DNA of 64,000 bases from Cognatundibacterium griseum. GTDB taxonomy: Bacteria > Pseudomonadota > Gammaproteobacteria > Burkholderiales > Burkholderiaceae_D. A program made the position numbers and the translations under genes. The number at the start of each line of letters is the position of its first letter. The first letter of the stretch is position 1. The notes below the pieces were generated by a model. It made no database searches, had not been told where the DNA came from, and saw nothing but the letters and a program-made list of their open reading frames with translations. Below, in pieces: positions 62,647 through 64,000 of this stretch. The stretch is from positions 62,001-126,000 of the forward strand of contig NZ_JACOGC010000007.1 in assembly GCF_014284195.1 (NCBI RefSeq). Direction: 5' to 3'.

Positions 62647-64000
62647 TCAGAATGCGATGGCAATAGAAAAATCCAGCCGGACCCGCTTCGACTGCCGCCC
62701 ATACGCCATATCCAGTGCAATCGGACCAGCCGGTGTGCGGTAACGGCCTCCGATGCCGATTGCCTGCCGCAGGCTGAAATCGCGCCAGGTCTCCGCCGCA
62801 TCGCCCACATCGACAAAAGTCGCCGCGCCCCAGGTACTGTTGAGCCAGTGCACATATTCCGCACTGGCCACACCCATCACGCGTCCGCCAGTCACCGCAT
62901 TCAGATGCTGGATACCCAGACTCTGATAAGCATAGCCGCGTACCGTCGTGCTGCCGCCGGTACGAAACAGGTAGTCTTCCGGAATACCGGCATCGCCCTG
63001 CGCAAAAACCTGACCGGCCTCAGCCCGCAAAATCACGCTGTCGGTCTTGCCAACCGGAACCCAGCGCTGGTATTTGCCATAGCCCCGAATAAAGCGCTGG
63101 TCAGAAAATAACGCCTTATCGGAGACATCCAGATCAAGCTGATAAATCTCTCCCCGTCGCGGCGAAAACGCATCATCCACATCACGCCAGGTCCAGCCTA
63201 TGCTGGCGACCAGCGCCTTGCTGATTTCCTGCGGTTCTCCTTCGACGGTTTTACGTTCGCGGATCAGTTTCAGCGCCAGCCTTTGCTCCAGTAAACCGCG
63301 ATGACTGGTGCGCTTGATACCGACGGCATTGCGCAGGGACAGCACGCCCGACAGATCCTGACGATCGGCAATCACACCGAAGGAATCAAGCTGCTTATCA
63401 TGCGGCGGCAGATAAATATCGGCATACCCCAGCTGCCGCTTTTGCTCGATCCGGATCGCGCTGCGCAAATCCCAGGCTTTTCCCAGAATATCGCGGTCAC
63501 GGTAGGCAACTTCTCCGCGAAATCCGGTATTGCTGCTATAACCGACGCCAAAACTCAGGTCACGCGCCCTGCGCTCGACCACGCTGACATCAACCGGTAT
63601 CGCCAAAGCCTGCTCCGGATCAGCATCGATCGACACAGCAACGGTCGCAAAATAAGGAGAGTTCTGCAAATTACGCTGAAATTCCAGCAAACGCGCGCGT
63701 GAATACAGTTCCCCCGGCACCGGCGGCTGATACCGGGACAGCAGCCAGGACGGATAACGCCTGAGACCATTGACACGCAGTTCCCCCAGCCGGAATACCG
63801 GGCCGCTGTCAACTTCCAGCGCCAGCACGGCACGCTGCTGATCGGCATCCACATTCGCCGCGCTGTCTGCTATACGTGCTGCTGCATAGGTATCGGCGCG
63901 CAGGCTTTCGAGCAACTGGGTTTTTGCTTCGCTCCAGTCGTCCTCTCTGAATGGCTGCCCCTTGGCCAGCCCCCATTCATGGATCAACCGCTGCTGGCGT
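62647..64000 (-). CDS. tamA: Outer-membrane autotransporter assembly protein TamA (5' end outside window)
   Basis: At least 450 residues of the C-terminal part. The frame is open through the right edge, so the start and first POTRA domains lie outside. Visible are a POTRA domain (FRLGELRVNGLRRYPSWLLSRYQ, LEFQRNLQNSPYF) and the Omp85 barrel with LSFGVGYSSNTGFRGEVAYRDRD, IRGYGKYQRWV and the RTGGSTTVRGYAYQSLG motif of strand loop 6, ending in FSIAIAF with terminal Phe. Coupled to tamB. Confidence 0.94.
   Translation of the reverse strand, partial: RQQRLIHEWGLAKGQPFREDDWSEAKTQLLESLRADTYAAARIADSAANVDADQQRAVLALEVDSGPVFRLGELRVNGLRRYPSWLLSRYQPPVPGELYSRARLLEFQRNLQNSPYFATVAVSIDADPEQALAIPVDVSVVERRARDLSFGVGYSSNTGFRGEVAYRDRDILGKAWDLRSAIRIEQKRQLGYADIYLPPHDKQLDSFGVIADRQDLSGVLSLRNAVGIKRTSHRGLLEQRLALKLIRERKTVEGEPQEISKALVASIGWTWRDVDDAFSPRRGEIYQLDLDVSDKALFSDQRFIRGYGKYQRWVPVGKTDSVILRAEAGQVFAQGDAGIPEDYLFRTGGSTTVRGYAYQSLGIQHLNAVTGGRVMGVASAEYVHWLNSTWGAATFVDVGDAAETWRDFSLRQAIGIGGRYRTPAGPIALDMAYGRQSKRVRLDFSIAIAF

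Noticed and set aside
62646-62873. 76-residue upstream extension of tamB
   Set aside because: It lies inside the conserved tamA barrel in another frame, and the ATG 1 nt after tamA gives the proper TamB anchor.

Overview
The window reads as a piece of a betaproteobacterial chromosome, most likely Burkholderiales and probably near Oxalobacteraceae. This is judged from gene families and layout (a very long RpoD, the edd-eda-pgi / zwf-pgl-hexR split, olsB-plcP, bufABC, tamAB) and not from any database search. No rRNA, tRNA, CRISPR array, transposase, integrase or phage gene was recognised. Coding density is high and most genes look like stable chromosomal genes.

Region 1 (1-8.7 kb) is a phosphate island. 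pstS-pstC-pstA runs off the left edge on the minus strand. Divergent to it are ppk and sixA (polyphosphate synthesis and a SixA-type phosphohistidine phosphatase). The intergenic space holds two clear PHO boxes, one per direction, each with a -10 exactly 10 nt downstream. A third PHO box with three 11-bp-spaced heptamers lies before an olsB-like acyltransferase and a PlcP-like metallophosphoesterase, which suggests a phosphate-starvation lipid-remodelling operon. A diverged orphan pstS paralogue follows. Region 2 (8.7-14.2 kb) has an unknown lipoprotein, a promoter-terminator unit that looks like a small RNA or attenuated leader, rpoD with a roughly 325-residue N-terminal extension, and a pnuC-NadR-kinase NAD salvage pair.

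Region 3 (14.4-31 kb) mixes an orphan pilin, a TonB-dependent receptor, a multi-PAS sensor kinase divergent from its likely receiver partner, a maleylacetoacetate/maleylpyruvate isomerase and fumarylpyruvate-type hydrolase pair, an amidohydrolase, an M14 peptidase, an SpmAB-like membrane protein and an HDOD/diguanylate cyclase cluster. Region 4 (31-43 kb) has ompW with a secreted lipase-like lipoprotein, a periplasmic binding protein coupled to a hybrid kinase, a bufferin-type RiPP operon (bufA-bufB-bufC), small conserved genes (S4 protein, bacteriohemerythrin, YjfB-like, mobB) and an orphan branched-chain-type binding protein.

Region 5 (43-64 kb) is core metabolism and envelope: ppc; pgi, eda and edd on the minus strand, divergent from zwf-pgl-hexR; an HDOD protein; ribA; ilvD; and tamB-tamA, where tamA runs off the right edge. 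HexR, encoded here, probably controls the divergent Entner-Doudoroff promoters, because a HexR-like palindrome lies between edd and zwf. The most interesting loci are the PHO-controlled olsB-plcP unit, the bufferin operon, the transcribed leader before rpoD and the diverged second PstS.
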